This document shows positions 10,640 through 22,108 of a DNA stretch of 64,000 nt, piece after piece. Origin of the DNA: Lepas anatifera (lineage: Eukaryota; Arthropoda; Thecostraca; Lepadidae). Under the pieces are notes generated by a model, which made no database searches, was not told the DNA's origin, and worked only from the letters and a program-made list of their open reading frames with translations. The stretch lies in the NCBI GenBank assembly GCA_034440635.1, contig JAOTON010000975.1, positions 1,116,001 through 1,180,000 on the forward strand, written 5' to 3'. Position 1 is the stretch's first letter. Each line of letters starts with the position of its first letter. The translations under genes and the position numbers were made by a program.

Positions 10640-12790
10640 AAGGTGCTAGATACCACTTATTCCACTTGAATTAACACATAGTCCTTAAAACCATGGCAAA
10701 GCGCCCCTGCCCAAACACTAGACGCCTTTACTGGTCTTTTGCGCCCCAGTAAAATGTTGAAGATGAAGTTTAGAAAGCTAACAAAAGCGCCCCGGCAAAG
10801 AAAAGGCGTCACTAGATAGCAGGATTGCGCCATGGGGAACTAATGCACCCCTGAGTAGCCTAGGCGCCCCCTGGATGAAGCGCCCTGGGTAGCCTAGGCG
10901 CCCCCTGGTGAAGCGCCCTACGGATATCATATGCGCCCTTGGCTAGGAAAGGCGCCCCTGGGCAGCAAAGGCAAATCTTGGTAACATAGGTGCCCTGAAC
11001 AGCATAAGCGCCCCTTAGATAGAAATAGGCGCTTTAGGAAAATAAAATGCTCACCTTGGGTAGAAAAAGGCGCCCTTTGATAGCGTAGGCGCCCACTGGA
11101 AAAAGCGCCCTACGGATGTCATATGCACCCATGGATAGCAAAGGCGCCCCTGGGTAGCAAAGGCGCCCCTAGGAAGGCAAACCTTCCATAGAAAAGCCGC
11201 CTTTGGATAGCCTAGGCGCCCCCTGGATGAAGTGCCCTACGGATACAATATGCGCCCTTGGCTAGGAAAGGCGCCCCTGGGCAGCAAAGGCAAATCTTGG
11301 TAACAGAGGTGCCCTGGACAGCATAAGCGGCCCTTAGATAGAAATATGCGCTTTAGGAAAATAAAATGCTCACCTTGGGTAGAAAAAGGCGCCCTTTGAT
11401 AGCCTAGGCGCCCACTGGAAAAAGCGCCTTACGGATGTCATATGCACCCATGGATAGCAAAGGCGCCCCTGGACAGCAAAGACAACCCTGGATAACACAC
11501 GTGCTGTGGACAGCAAAGGCGCCCCTGGGTAGCAAAGGCGACCCTAGGAAGGCACCCCTTCGATAGAAAAGCCGCCTTTGGATAGCCTAGGCGCCCCCTG
11601 GATGAAGCGCCCTACGGATATCATATGCCTTGGCTAGGAAAGGCGCCCTTGGGCAGCAAAGGCAAATCTTGGTAACATAGGTGCCCTGGACAGCATAAGC
11701 GCCCCTTAGATAGAAATATGCGCTTTAGGAAAATAAAATGCTCACCTTGGGTAGAAAAAGGCGCCCTTTGATAGCCTAGGCGCCCACTGGAAAAGGCGCC
11801 CTACGGATGTCATATGCACCCTTGGATAGCAAAGGCGCCCCTGGACAGTAAAGACAACCCTGGATAACACAAGTGCTGTGGACAGCAAAGGCGCCCTGGG
11901 TAGCAAAGGCGCCCCTAGGAAGGCAAACCTTCGATAGAAAAGCCGCCTTTGGATAGCCTAGGCGCCCCCTGGATGAAGTGCCCTACGGATACAATATGCG
12001 CCCTTGGCTAGGAAAGGCGCCCCTGGGCAGCAAAGGCAAATCTTGGTAACAGAGGTGCCCTGGACAGCATAAGCGGCCCTTAGATAGAAATATGCGCTTT
12101 AAGAAAATAAAATGCTCACCTTGGGTAGAAAAAGGCGCCCTTTGATAGCCTAGGCGCCCACTGGAAAAAGCGCCCTACGGATGTCATATGCACCCATGGA
12201 TAGCAAAGGCGCCCCTGGACAGCAAAGACAACCCTGGATAACACAAGTGCTGTGGACAGCAAAGGCGCCCCTGGGTAGCAAAGGCGACCCTAGGAAGGCA
12301 CCCTTCGATAGAAAAGCCGCCTTTGGATAGCCTAGGCGCCCCCTGGATGAAGTGCCCTACGGATACAATATGCGCCCTTGGCTAGGAAAGGCGCCCTTGG
12401 GCAGCAAAGGCAAATCTTGGTAACATAGGTGCCCTGGACAGCATAAGCGCCCCTTAGATAGAAATATGCGCTTTAGGAAAATAAAATTCTCACCTTGGGT
12501 AGAAAAAGGCGCCCTTTGATAGCCTAGGCGCCCACTGGAAAAGGCGCCCTACGGATGTCATATGCACCCTTGGATAGCAAAGGCTCCCTGGACAGCAAAG
12601 ACAACCCTGGATAACACAAGTGCTGTGGACAGCAAAGGCGCCCCTGGGTAGCAAAGGCGCCCTAGGAAGCCAAACCTTCGATAGAAAAGCCGCCTTTGGA
12701 TAGCCTAGGCGCCCCCTGGATGAAGTGCCCTACGGATACAATATGCGCCCTTGGCTAGGAAAGGCGTCCCTGGGCAGCAAAGTTAACCCT
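10640..12790. repeat. GGCGCC minisatellite with ~373-bp higher-order repeat
   Basis: The basic monomer is about 19 bp (consensus GGATAGCAAAGGCGCCCCT). Monomer variants recur in a fixed order, making a higher-order unit. The marker CCTAGGCGCCCCCTGGATG falls at 11211, 11586, 11957, 12331 and 12704, giving spacings of 375, 371, 374 and 373. An earlier unit (10893 to 11211, 318 bp) lacks a block of about 56 bp present in the others. The near-identity of the units implies recent block duplication. The array has no coding role that I can support. Confidence 0.92.
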
Positions 12791-13209
12791 TCTTGAAATA
12801 GATTATCTGGACAGCATAGGCGGCCATGGATAAACTAGGCGCCTGAGGAAGAAAACAAGCGCCTCACCTGAGAGTACAGGCGCCCCCAGGATATCATAGG
12901 TGTCCTTTCCATCTTCAGCTGCCCTACTGTCTATGGTTTGGCACACCTGTCCGACAGTCGCGCGCTCTGTTACAGGGCTGGAGCGCTCAATTTGAGCATG
13001 GACTGCCTTTAACCACATTTCATTAACCTATAACTGAAGGCTTAGTGCTCCATCGCTGCAACCGGGTGCCTTTTTTAGTATGTGCGCCTCACTTCCGAGA
13101 ACGTTGCCCTCACCAACCAGCAGTCCTCCCCGTTCAGCAGATGAGCGCCTCTTTCTGATAATTAGGCACTTTATTTCAGTGTTCGAGCGCCTTATTTCAG
13201 AATTGTTAT

Positions 13210-14390
13210 TCTCAATCTATTTTGGGCTCCTCCTGGATTGCAGAGGCGCCCTCAAGTGCAAAGGCGCCCCTGGATGAAAAAGTGCGCCCCATGTTTGCAA
13301 AGGCGCTCCAAGATAGCATATGCGCCCCTTAGATGGAAATAGGCAATCCAGGAAAGTAAAATGCTCCCTTTGGGTAGCAAAGGTGCCCTTAACAGCGAAG
13401 GCAGCCCTAGATAACAAAGTTTCTCTGGACAGCATAGGTGCCCTTGGATAAACTGGTGCCCGGAAGAGACAAATAGCGCCTTACCGGAGACAAAAAGCAC
13501 TCCAGGATAACGTAGGGGCATGTATTTCAATCATGTCTGTGATTGAAAAATACACCTAGAGAGCATATGCGCCCCTGGATAGAAGGACACCCCTGGGCAG
13601 TAACGGCGCCCTGGAAAGCTATAGTGCGCCCCTGTGGAGAAAAAGCCGCCTCCTGAATAACCTAGGCACCGCCCCCGAAATATCAGATGCCCGTGGATAG
13701 AACAGACTGCCTTGAATAAAACAGAGGCCCTGGATAGCAAAGGCGCCCTTTGATAGCATAAGCGTTCCTTAGCAACAATATGGGCGCTACATGAGCTCAA
13801 GGTTCACGCGCACCTAAGCCCAATAATAGATCAATCAATCGATGCCAAAGCACTCCTTAAAGCATGGACGCCAAACTTCCTAAGAAGTAAAGGCGCCTCT
13901 GGGTAGCAAAGGCGACCCTCGACAGTGGTGTAGGTATTCCTGAATAACAGCAGCGTCCCTTGATAAGAATAGCCCCAAGATGGCACAGGTACCCTGCTGA
14001 TAGGAAAAGCGCCCCTGAATATCAGAGGCACCCTCTGGAATGAGGTGCCCATGGAGAGCATAAGGGTGCCCTATGTATAGCAAATTGCCGCCCCCTGGAT
14101 AGCCTAAGCGCCCCTCGCATAGGGTAGGCGCCACTGGGTAATATAGGTTACCTTGAATTAAAATACGCCCCTCATTACCAAGGTGAACCTGGATAAGAAA
14201 AGCTCCCCTAGGGCACTGGGTATCAAAGGCACCCCCAGAACAGCAAAGATGCCCCTGGATAGCTAGGTCGCGTCCATTGGGGAGCGAAGGCGCCCCTGGG
14301 TGGCACAGGTGCCTCATCGAAGCAAAGGCCCCTCCAGAGAGCATAGGTGTCCCTGATGAGCACGGTTACTCCTGGACAGCCCCTAAATGA
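13210..14390. repeat. Diverged flank of the GGCGCC minisatellite
   Basis: These are about 19-21-bp monomers of the same type (GGCGCCCCTGGATAGCAAAGG and variants), but they are scrambled and diverged, without the 373-bp order. Satellite theory expects the centre of an array to homogenise and the edges to decay. The segment 12800-13210 between the two parts is only sparsely monomer-like. Confidence 0.8.
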
Positions 14391-14394
14391 CGTT

Positions 14395-15480
14395 GCATAA
14401 CGTTACGACACCTATTATAACGTATGCTATTACATCAAAGTTAAGGTTATTCAGTGTTTAGATCAAGGTCACAGGTCAATTTTAAAGGTGACTGGCCTTG
14501 ATGATCAAGGCTTGATCAAAAGTCATTGGTAAGCTTGGGCGCAGCGTTAGTTATAGCGTAAATTAGGCATAATATGTTGGGTTGTGCCGTAATAGGTCAA
14601 TGACCTTGAAGGACCTTGACCCCACATTTTCAGACATTGTTTAGAGCCTTCCCTTTTGGCCTCAGCCCTGTTCTAAGTATTCGCGCCCCATTCGGCCCGT
14701 TGGGGTGTGCTTGAACACCCCCTCGAGGTCTCCCAGTGGCAAGAAAAGCGTCGGCGCGAAGCGACTCAGTACTTGTCACACCTTATCATTGATCACTTCC
14801 GCAACTTTCCCTCAAAATTTAAGGTTGTGTCATCTCAGGTCAGGTCACCAGTGCAGGTCAAGTGACCTCACCTCAAAAAATGTTTGTTGGCGTAAGTAAG
14901 AAAAGGGTGAATCTATCGAATTCAAACTTGTACCATATAATGGGCCCAAAAAGTACTAATAAATTTATTCTGGGATTTTTCCATCGATGACCTAGGGACA
15001 GGTACGAATCATGACCTCTCCATTGAAAATGCATGTGATAAAACGGAAATTTGCCGAACAATTGCTCTATGTCTGCAGACGCCGCTTGAAATACCTTCGG
15101 ATTCCCCAAATCATAGTACCCTAGGCCTCTTTATCGGTTCATGTTGCAAGTTTAGACATGTTACCTCTGAGAGTTCATCTGGGGCTTCCTAAGCAGGTTT
15201 TAAGACTTGGGTCAATGGCTTTGCAGGAAATATTGATAAAACCCGTATTTTGATACCATTTTTATTGTTATTGTGAGTTGATTGATATGCATATTGACTA
15301 TGCTAGGCTAGATGGTGGCCTTGACCTAACCTTAGGTCAGGTCATTTTTTGTTTTAACCTAGTATAGTCATATTATACATTATTTGATGATTCGCCGTAA
15401 CGAGAGGGAAGCGAATTGTGCCTAAAATGATTCTAGCTCAACTCTGGCAGACGCTAGAGTATAGAGACAGAGACATGTTG
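14395..15480 (+). mobile_element. AGGTCA-rich MITE material inside the hAT element
   Basis: 14395-14640 is family D-like. From about 14680 (CGCGCCCCATTCGGCCCGTTGGGG) to 15480 the sequence tracks the element at 51169-52745: same block TCAGGTCACCAGTGCAGGTC, same CATAATGGG block, same end-proximal TGATTCTAGCTCAA. The outer termini are degraded and no clear TTAA pair remains. It must have inserted after the hAT element or array formed. Confidence 0.7.
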
Positions 15481-15519
15481 TAAGCTTTTCGGGGAGGGAC
15501 CCCAGCGCTGATCGCGGGA

Positions 15520-16230
15520 AAAATCCCCAATGGCCCCCAGGGTCCCTCAGGGAGTCAGGAAATCTGGCGTGGGTGGAATCCGGTAGGAGGGATTTTGGGT
15601 CTCCAAAATCAGCTGAGGGGTCCGTGCCAGTTAAGGGGGCCCAGATAAGGGCCCCAACGAGCTTATTTGACCTCAGTGCCAACACAGGATTCTCAAGACC
15701 AGCGTGGGGTGCCTACCTCTTTAAACGGTTTCTAAATAAGCTAAGGGACTCAAAATTGACCCAGGGGTCCAATTTTCAACTCATGGGGCCCAGACACTCT
15801 GAGGGGACCCTGCAGCAGCTCAGAAGGCCCATAAAACTAATAGGGCCAGACTAACTGGGTGCCTCGACGAACTATTACCCAGATACGCACAACGGGCCCC
15901 AAACAAGCTGAAGGGATCTATATCAGTTAAACGAAAACGGTACCAACCCAGGGGACCCTGACCAGCTTAAGGGACACTAATCCAGCTTGGGGCTCAGAGC
16001 TCAGAGCTCCAACTTTTAGCTCAGAGGGCCCAAGATCTGTTGAGAGGGCCCTATATCAATAAAAGGGCCCCTGAAAAGCTTAATAGGCTTCAGCGGCGAC
16101 ACATAGGTTTCAAGTTCAGTGTGAGGGCCTGGTTAACTAAAGCGGTCCCAGATTAGCTGAGGGGACCTCGATATAAACTCAGAGAAGGCACCAAAAACTC
16201 AGGGGCCCAGGCCCGCAGAGGTTCTGCGGC
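15520..16230. repeat. GGGCCC/AGCTCA minisatellite, copy within the hAT element
   Basis: Diverged monomers of about 20 bp contain GGGGCCC, AGATCAGCT or AGCTCAG words. They are the same monomer family as the larger array at 55740-57250, which lies inside another hAT-type insertion 40 kb away. No regular higher-order period is evident here. Confidence 0.75.
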
Positions 16231-16326
16231 CTATGAGGCTCAGGTTAGCGTCAATCGGCTATTTCAGTATGGAGCAGTTGGCCAGGACAACTGTGATAAG
16301 TGGAGGTGGTGGATACGATACCTCAG

Positions 16327-16398
16327 TTTTCGCCATGACCGAATTATTTATTTTCGCCATGACTGTATTATCAGTTTTCGCCATGACTGTATTATTTG
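16327..16398. repeat. 24-bp tandem triplication
   Basis: Three copies of a 24-bp unit starting TTTTCGCCATGAC at 16327, 16351 and 16375. It gives a repetitive FAMT peptide in one frame, but there is no other sign of a gene. Confidence 0.85.
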
Positions 16399-16599
16399 CT
16401 CATCGTGCTTCAGTTAGTGTCAGTGGGTGCCTTCAGCATTTTCTACCAAGGTGCCAGTCGTTAGCTGGCCCGAAAATGCTTGATGGTAAACGTGAACATG
16501 TCCTCACTAAGAGGAAGCTTTCATGAAAATAAGCATTTACAAATCCTTTTTAAACTCGTTTTACATTGACACTGGCCGCCTTTTGGGTGGTAAATTGGC

Positions 16600-17101
16600 C
16601 AGTGGCGGATCCAAGGGGGCAAAAGGCATTCCCCTAAACGGAAAAGCTCGGGGCAACACTATGTTTTTGACCCCCAAAGCGATCGACCTCCTTTTTCCCT
16701 ACTCCTTTTTAGTTTATAAGCAAGATTTTGGTGTTTTAACTCTCAACTTCAAACAGAACATAAGTTGATAAGATGTTCCCTGGCCTGTCCCCTCGAATCC
16801 GGAAATGTAAAAAACACTAAAGATTATACATTCGGGCACAGCCCTTCATCAGAATCATGGAGTAAATATCAATAATTCTCAGTTATAATATAGCCAGTCA
16901 TAGTATAGCCAGCCTTGGATAGGGGAAGTATCTCGAGCCCATATTTTTTTCACCCTGTGACGTTTTTTTAGCTTTTCGCCTCAAACCCAAAATTCTACCG
17001 GCAAGTGATATTGGTAGCGCAGCCTTTTACTGCGTGACGTTTTTTTTTGCTTTTCGACTTTGGTCTGCCCCTCCCAAACCGACCGGCTAGATCCGCCACT
17101 G
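16600..17101 (+). mobile_element. 502-bp hAT-type MITE nested in the 6.7-kb element
   Basis: The TIR is CAGTGGCGGATCCAAGG on the left and, reverse-complemented, CAGTGGCGGATCTAGC on the right. The 8-bp duplication AAATTGGC is perfect (16592-16599 and 17102-17109). Internal sequence at about 16765-16850 (CGAATCCGGAAATGTAAAAA) recurs at 59515-59590. The TIR is nearly the same as that of its host element, so one transposase could act on both. Confidence 0.9.
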
Positions 17102-17194
17102 AAATTGGCGCCCTCAGGTTCGGCGCCCCCAGGTTCGGCGCCCTCCGAGCCTGACCCCTCTTAACGAAATCCTAGATCCGTCACTGCCTGGGCT

Positions 17195-18719
17195 CAGCTG
17201 CGAAAGTTCCCACAATTCGCCCTGTCATTACCGCCCACAGGCACCACAATGCCTGATGAAGTCTTACAGCTCAGACCAATCTTAGGTCCTACAACAAAGG
17301 TCCTACAACAAAGACCAAACGTAACATGCTAACTTACATGAACACAGGAAGCGATGTAGCTGCAGTAGCCAATAGATCAGTATTAACCTGGAAACGGAGG
17401 AGACCGCAATTAATAGGCAAGACATTTCGCAAACGAGTTGGCACTAAACCTTGTGAGAGCGATATTAAGGATGTCCTAAGGGTCCTGACGTCCAGTGGTG
17501 AGCCGGTGTCGGAGTCTACAGGGAACATCTCCCGTCCCAGACTCAAGTGGGCGCAAAATCCTATCGTAGGGAAGCCTATACCCACTAGGGCTCAGTGAGA
17601 ATCTTGCAAAAATAGGAAAATTTGTATTTTCGTCTTAAGACACATATTTTCCTATGTGAAATTCAATTTTAAGACGGTTTTACTCTTGTGCATTTTCGCA
17701 TTTGAACACTCCTTCCTTTGCAAAATGCGGGCTGTCTAAGAGTCTATCATAAATGTCAACGCTGTTTACAAATTGTGAAGATCATCAGAGACGAATGCCT
17801 TTAATCCACGAACTTATATTCCGGAATACAGTTTTGTCAATGATTTTAGAACAGACACACAACGCCAGCTCAATTCCCAGTTACCTTTCCCTGCCCCAAG
17901 GGATGCGCCCAGTGGGAGTCAGCCAATACACTGTAGGTGGCTAGGCTGAGCACTGAACAGCTATATACCGGCTTAGCAAAACCGCTACAAATTACATCCT
18001 GGGCTCGAGCCAGGCGTTCCGAGGGCACGGATTTGTCAGGTTACTCTTACGGTTGTTTGCTATGGTGACCCATGGGCCCTCTAACCAGGGCTGAATAGAT
18101 GCCCTGAAGCCTCCTGGGCCGCCTGGCCTGCCACATAGGTCAGCACCATGTGACGTCACAAACGAATGTGTGGGTGCACTACAGTGAGGTCAATACAGCC
18201 ATACCAACAGAAGAAATTGAAACATTTTATAATCCGTCTATTGTTGTCCACATCATCCAAGTTTTTGATAGTCTGCTTCAGCTAAGCCTCCATCGAGCAC
18301 TCACGATTACGGGTGCGCGAGACGACACCATCACGCTCACTGCCCAGACTAGGCGCTCAGAGCCGCTGTCACTGCCCATGACTCACACCGCAGAACCCAT
18401 CCCGCTGTGCTAGCACCGGCCTCTGCAAGGGCAAACAACTCCCGCCAGAGTTATCAACCTGACGCATCACAGGGACGATCCCAGCGGCCCTCCCTCAAAG
18501 CTGACAATTACCAAACATACAGTTCAAGCCTGTCAGTACTACCCCGCAGTAAAGATCCCGTCGTCGATGCTGGTTTTGGAGCCGCCCCGGTCCGGCCCAT
18601 GCTGGCGAAGTGGCGAATTATATAATCTCGAGATCACCGCAGTCGACCCTCGACCAGACCACCGAAGTCGTCGTCGCTCCCGCTCATGGTGCGCCACCAT
18701 CCATACCTCGCTGGAGTAT
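17195..18719. other. Unassigned DNA downstream of the hAT element
   Basis: No gene is recognised. About 17590-17710 is AT-rich with a GTCTTAAGAC palindrome near 17632-17641. Several short frames occur on both strands at 17326-18413 without family resemblance. Confidence 0.4.
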
Positions 18720-20050
18720 TCAGACATGGATTGTTGCCAGGATTTGCTTCTTGGTGGTGATCTCTGGCATGTCTTCCCTGTGGTGCAGCCTTGTGATGAT
18801 GTAGCTATCCCTGGCTTGGCGTCTACACACGGCAGCCACCGCCTCTTGCAACAACTTCACCAACCTTTAACTTTGGAGGAACCAAGGCAGATCCAGGAAG
18901 CCCTTATCAGTCGTGGAGATGGAACAGATAAAGCTGGGCTCCTGTACCTCCCGAGGCTTCCAGCTGATAGGTTTGATCAAGGCGGTTGCCGAAAGGTTCA
19001 ATTTGGGTGTTATCGTCGGCCTCAGGCTGTTGTTCTCATACTCAGCTCCTCCCCGCAGCTCCAGAATATGGCTGATGGCAAGCTGCCTGTCCTCGGAGTC
19101 GGAACTGGCTAGCAGGGAGACCAAGAGGCACTAGGGTGGGAGCACCATGACCCTGTCTTCACGTAGAAGGTGCTGGTGTCCTTCACATTCTTTGGCTGAG
19201 TTTTTAGATACCTGAGGATAATCAGGATATGATAGAGTGCATTTACAATGTAGCGTTTGACCTTCATTTTAAAGGTAAACTTAAATTAGTACTGGATGCA
19301 GAACCTCAAAAGGATCTCCAGCGTCCTGAGGAGCTGGCCAGTTAGACCGTGCTGCCCAGTCCACACGAAGACCAGCCTCTGCCCAGTGGTCAGCCACCTG
19401 GCATTGCATAGTGGGCCGCAGTGCATCTCCTGCATAGCAGGAAGGAGACCGCCATCCTTTACTGGCTGGACCAGCTTGTAAGAAGTATTTCTGTCTGTGC
19501 TCATTGTATCCAATACCCTATCCGGTACGCAGATGACGTCCTCACCTCCAGACAGTCCCCTAAACTCTGGGTTGTAGGCCATGCCGTTGACCTCTGAGAG
19601 GAAGGAGGACACCGGGCCTGGGAAGCCCATGGCTGAGCTAGAATGGTTAACAATGGCAGCAATTAAATGCTTTAGAGACAGGTCATTCGTTTGGACACAG
19701 CATATGGACCAGAATAGCCTCCTTCCTGAATTTTTTCCAGAAAAGCGTGACTGTCTCCCCTCCATACAGTGTTCATGTTGGTGGAGTCACCAATAAGGAT
19801 CTAAAGGGACTTAGTGGACTCGTGTTGCTCCAGGATGTCATGCAGGGCCTGGGCAGCCTTCAAAGCAGGCTTTTCAAGATGGACTTAAGTCTCAGACACA
19901 AAGTGCGTCAAATATCTACCACTTGGCTCATCTGACAATGCATAGTGTTCCTCAGTAATCATCCCCATCTTCAGCTTACCGAAGACATCCGGCTTTATAG
20001 CTCTGGCGTGCTTCTCTCGTCTCCCGTCATCACGGGACTTGTCACGAAGA
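18720..20050 (-). pseudogene. Decayed transposon-associated protein (repetitive 'RWLTT...' family)
   Basis: Read on the minus strand, fragments in three frames follow the order of a protein family I recall as highly repeated in invertebrate genomes and linked to DNA transposons. In order: GMITEEHYALSDEPSGRYL (about 19970), LIGDSTNMNT (about 19790), RRLFWSICCVQTNDLSLKHL (about 19690), LSTD-like MSTDRNTSYKL (about 19500), NARWLTTGQRL (about 19400), LLASSDSEDRQLAISHIL (about 19100), and VAAVCRRQARDSYI (about 18820). Broken by stops at about 19885, 19800 and 18868 and by at least two frameshifts (between 19800 and 19765, and between 19286 and 19124), it is a pseudogene. The name and superfamily of the family are not certain to me; the order of conserved blocks is what supports the call. 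Confidence 0.72.
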
Positions 20051-20346
20051 CGCTGACCCCACCGCCCGAGTAACTCCAACAATGAAGGGCTTAATTAAGA
20101 TGCCAAAGTTTAACGTCCCTCAAAGCACAGGGACATCCCCGCTCCGCTCAGCTCAGGCCCCGCTCAGGTCACCCTATAACCAGTCAGTTTCAGCCGACAT
20201 ACGTCAAGTAAATGTTTAGCGCCGGATCGTCTCAGGGGAGCCGATCCGAAGCCTGCACATGCACTGCCACCGCATGTTCCTGAGCAGCGGGCTGGAGCCC
20301 AACGCTCTACCAACTGGGCTACCGAGGCAGCAATAGTATCCCATGC
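20040..20346 (-). repeat. tRNA-headed SINE
   Basis: On the minus strand from about 20340 the head reads TAGCCCAGTTGGTAGAGCGTTGG, a good pol III A box, with a degenerate B box GGCTTCGGATCG near 20235. The 3' half contains GGGACGTTAAACTTTGG (about 20110), and that half recurs at 39585-39730 in the same orientation. The tRNA species cannot be told. It abuts the transposon-protein pseudogene. Confidence 0.7.
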
Positions 20347-20349
20347 CAA

Positions 20350-21026
20350 CTATCATAGTTATTATCCCTGTCATTTTCCTTTGACCCTGTCATAACGCTC
20401 TTTCTCATCCTGACTGATTCGCTGAGATCGCATGCTAGGTGGACCGTATCAGGGGAAAGGTAACCAGTAAGGCGGTTGTGTTTGGGGTACATTTTCCAGG
20501 GTCCATAACCACAAAATTCCAATACCTCACCATAAGGACCCGGAAATCGAGAAACTTGCATTCTTCATGCTCGGTTTTGCAAAGGAAGGAGTGCCCAGAT
20601 TAGAAAATGCAAAAGGATAAACCGACAATAAAATTCCTTTTTACATCAGAAAACATGTGTCCTGGACAAAAATATTAAATTTTATTTTCTCACTGAGCCC
20701 TAATACCCACATCCTGGAGGGATGAGGGTGGGAAGCGATATTTCAAGGGGAGCCATCAACCTTTCAGGGGCGCCAAGGGTCGATCTGAGAGGAGGGTTGG
20801 GAAGTGCTCGCCTTTCCCCCTGCATCCGCTTAAGGCTAAATATGTATGCAATCTATGCAAGTTGCATCCTATGAATTTGGTGAATTCACCTAAAAGGGCA
20901 TGTATTTTTCTCCCGCGTTTGGCCTGTATCCTCGCATATTGGAAAGACAAGCATACCGTCCTGTGTTTTTGCCGTCGTTACCCGAGTCGGGAGCTGTTCG
21001 AAGGCTTATGTCCACATTTATGTAGC
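20350..21026. other. Unassigned DNA
   Basis: No gene or element boundary is recognised. About 20640-20780 has GC-rich words, but no complete repeat end could be defined. Confidence 0.35.
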
Positions 21027-22108
21027 TTAACACGCGCAGTCGAGAGGGCTCTGGCGTCAACGTCCAGTGGAGGGGTCCTAAAACAACCCCACTCCCTGAG
21101 ATTTAACGCACGCCTCGCTGGGGGCGAGATTCGCCCCTCCTGCTTTTCCCCAGATAACGCAAAAATGACGAGACGCAGAACAACGAAACTTACAGTACCT
21201 TATCCCTGATCAATTTTACGCATCTGACCAAATTCTTTAGGTCAGGTCAATGAGCTATCCAAGGTCAAGCGACCCGACCTCATAACCTAAAATCAAGAGT
21301 TTGAAGCGGCGCCTAAGGAACATTAGCCAACCGATCAGTTTGAAACTTTCACAATGTGATGATGTCATTAGGGTCTACAAATCACTATCTCAGAATTTTT
21401 ATATTGTTGACCAAAGGTGGGGTCAATGTTTTTGTCATCCCATTATAAGGCTCTGCTGAAAAATAGAAAGGCAGCGTTTTCAGTAAACGCTGGATAGATA
21501 AAGCTGAAAATCCTCAAACCGTGTATTCTTACCACGAACTTGACTATAAATTTGAGTTTTTGACAATCTGACCTCTCAAAGGTCATGTCAGGTCACAGGA
21601 TCATACAGTGATTATTTTCCAAATAACTTTTCACTGAATTAAGATGAAGCTCCTATTTTGCTTGCATTGTGCTTATATTGTCACGGGAGAGTCGATTGAT
21701 ATGCAACATGATGATACCAGGTCAACCTGTGACCCTGACCTAGCTCGATGTCAGGCCACTTTCAAAATTTGACCTAGCAAGGTCATATTATGCATCATTC
21801 CATTTGCCACGATGACGGAATCCAATTATGCTTGAATAGTTGCTCTAGCTCCGCTGAGTAAAAATATAGAGGAGGAAACGTACATTGCCCTGTTGTAAGG
21901 CTTTGGAACCTTCTTTGACCTATGCTGACCTCAATATTAACCTGACATAACAATAATTCTCTAATTTCTCTTTGTCTCGTCAAGATCTTTTGAACGCTGT
22001 TCGTAATTTTTCTTTAGCTTTCCTGGAAAATGAGATACGGAGGGGAGGCGAAATACGCCCCCCCAGCGAGGCGCGTCATGCCAGGGACCCCAGCGGGGTG
22101 CGTGTTAA
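21027..22108 (+). mobile_element. TTAA-flanked AGGTCA-rich MITE, family B copy 1
   Basis: It starts TTAACACGCGCAGTCGAGAG and ends GGGTGCGTGTTAA, so TTAA is present at both sides (21027-21030, 22105-22108). The subterminal CGCACGCCTCGCTGGGGGCG of the left end is mirrored at about 22057-22075. It is AGGTCA-rich throughout with no ORF. The inverted paralogue is the split copy at 36199-41196, which lets both be aligned nearly end to end. Confidence 0.85.

Larger units (their letters stand above)
10513..17186 (+). mobile_element. 6.7-kb non-autonomous hAT-type element carrying minisatellites
   Basis: The left end CAGTGACGGATCCAAGG and the right end, reverse-complemented CAGTGACGGATCTAGG, are matching TIRs. 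The element is flanked by the perfect 8-bp duplication CCTGGGCT (10505-10512 and 17187-17194), the hallmark of hAT superfamily transposition. Contents in order: a perfect 16-bp hairpin (10580-10614), a GGCGCC minisatellite (about 10640-14390), AGGTCA-rich MITE material (about 14395-15480), a GGGCCC/AGCTCA minisatellite (about 15520-16230), a 24-bp triplication (16327-16398), a nested 502-bp hAT MITE (16600-17101), and a right end with three more GGCGCC words. No transposase ORF is seen, so movement would depend on an enzyme supplied elsewhere. The long minus-strand frames inside are repeat artefacts. Confidence 0.88.

Noticed and set aside
13217..14344. Overlapping minus-strand frames of 72-154 codons with repeated LLSRGAPLLSR-like peptides, looking like a repeat-containing secreted protein
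   Set aside because: They lie on the GGCGCC minisatellite. Monomer lengths of 18-21 bp keep frames open by chance, the repeats do not hold one frame, and no start context or splice structure is seen.
20164..20349. 61-codon frame with VAQLVERW
   Set aside because: This peptide is a familiar false translation of tRNA-like DNA; here it overlaps the SINE head.
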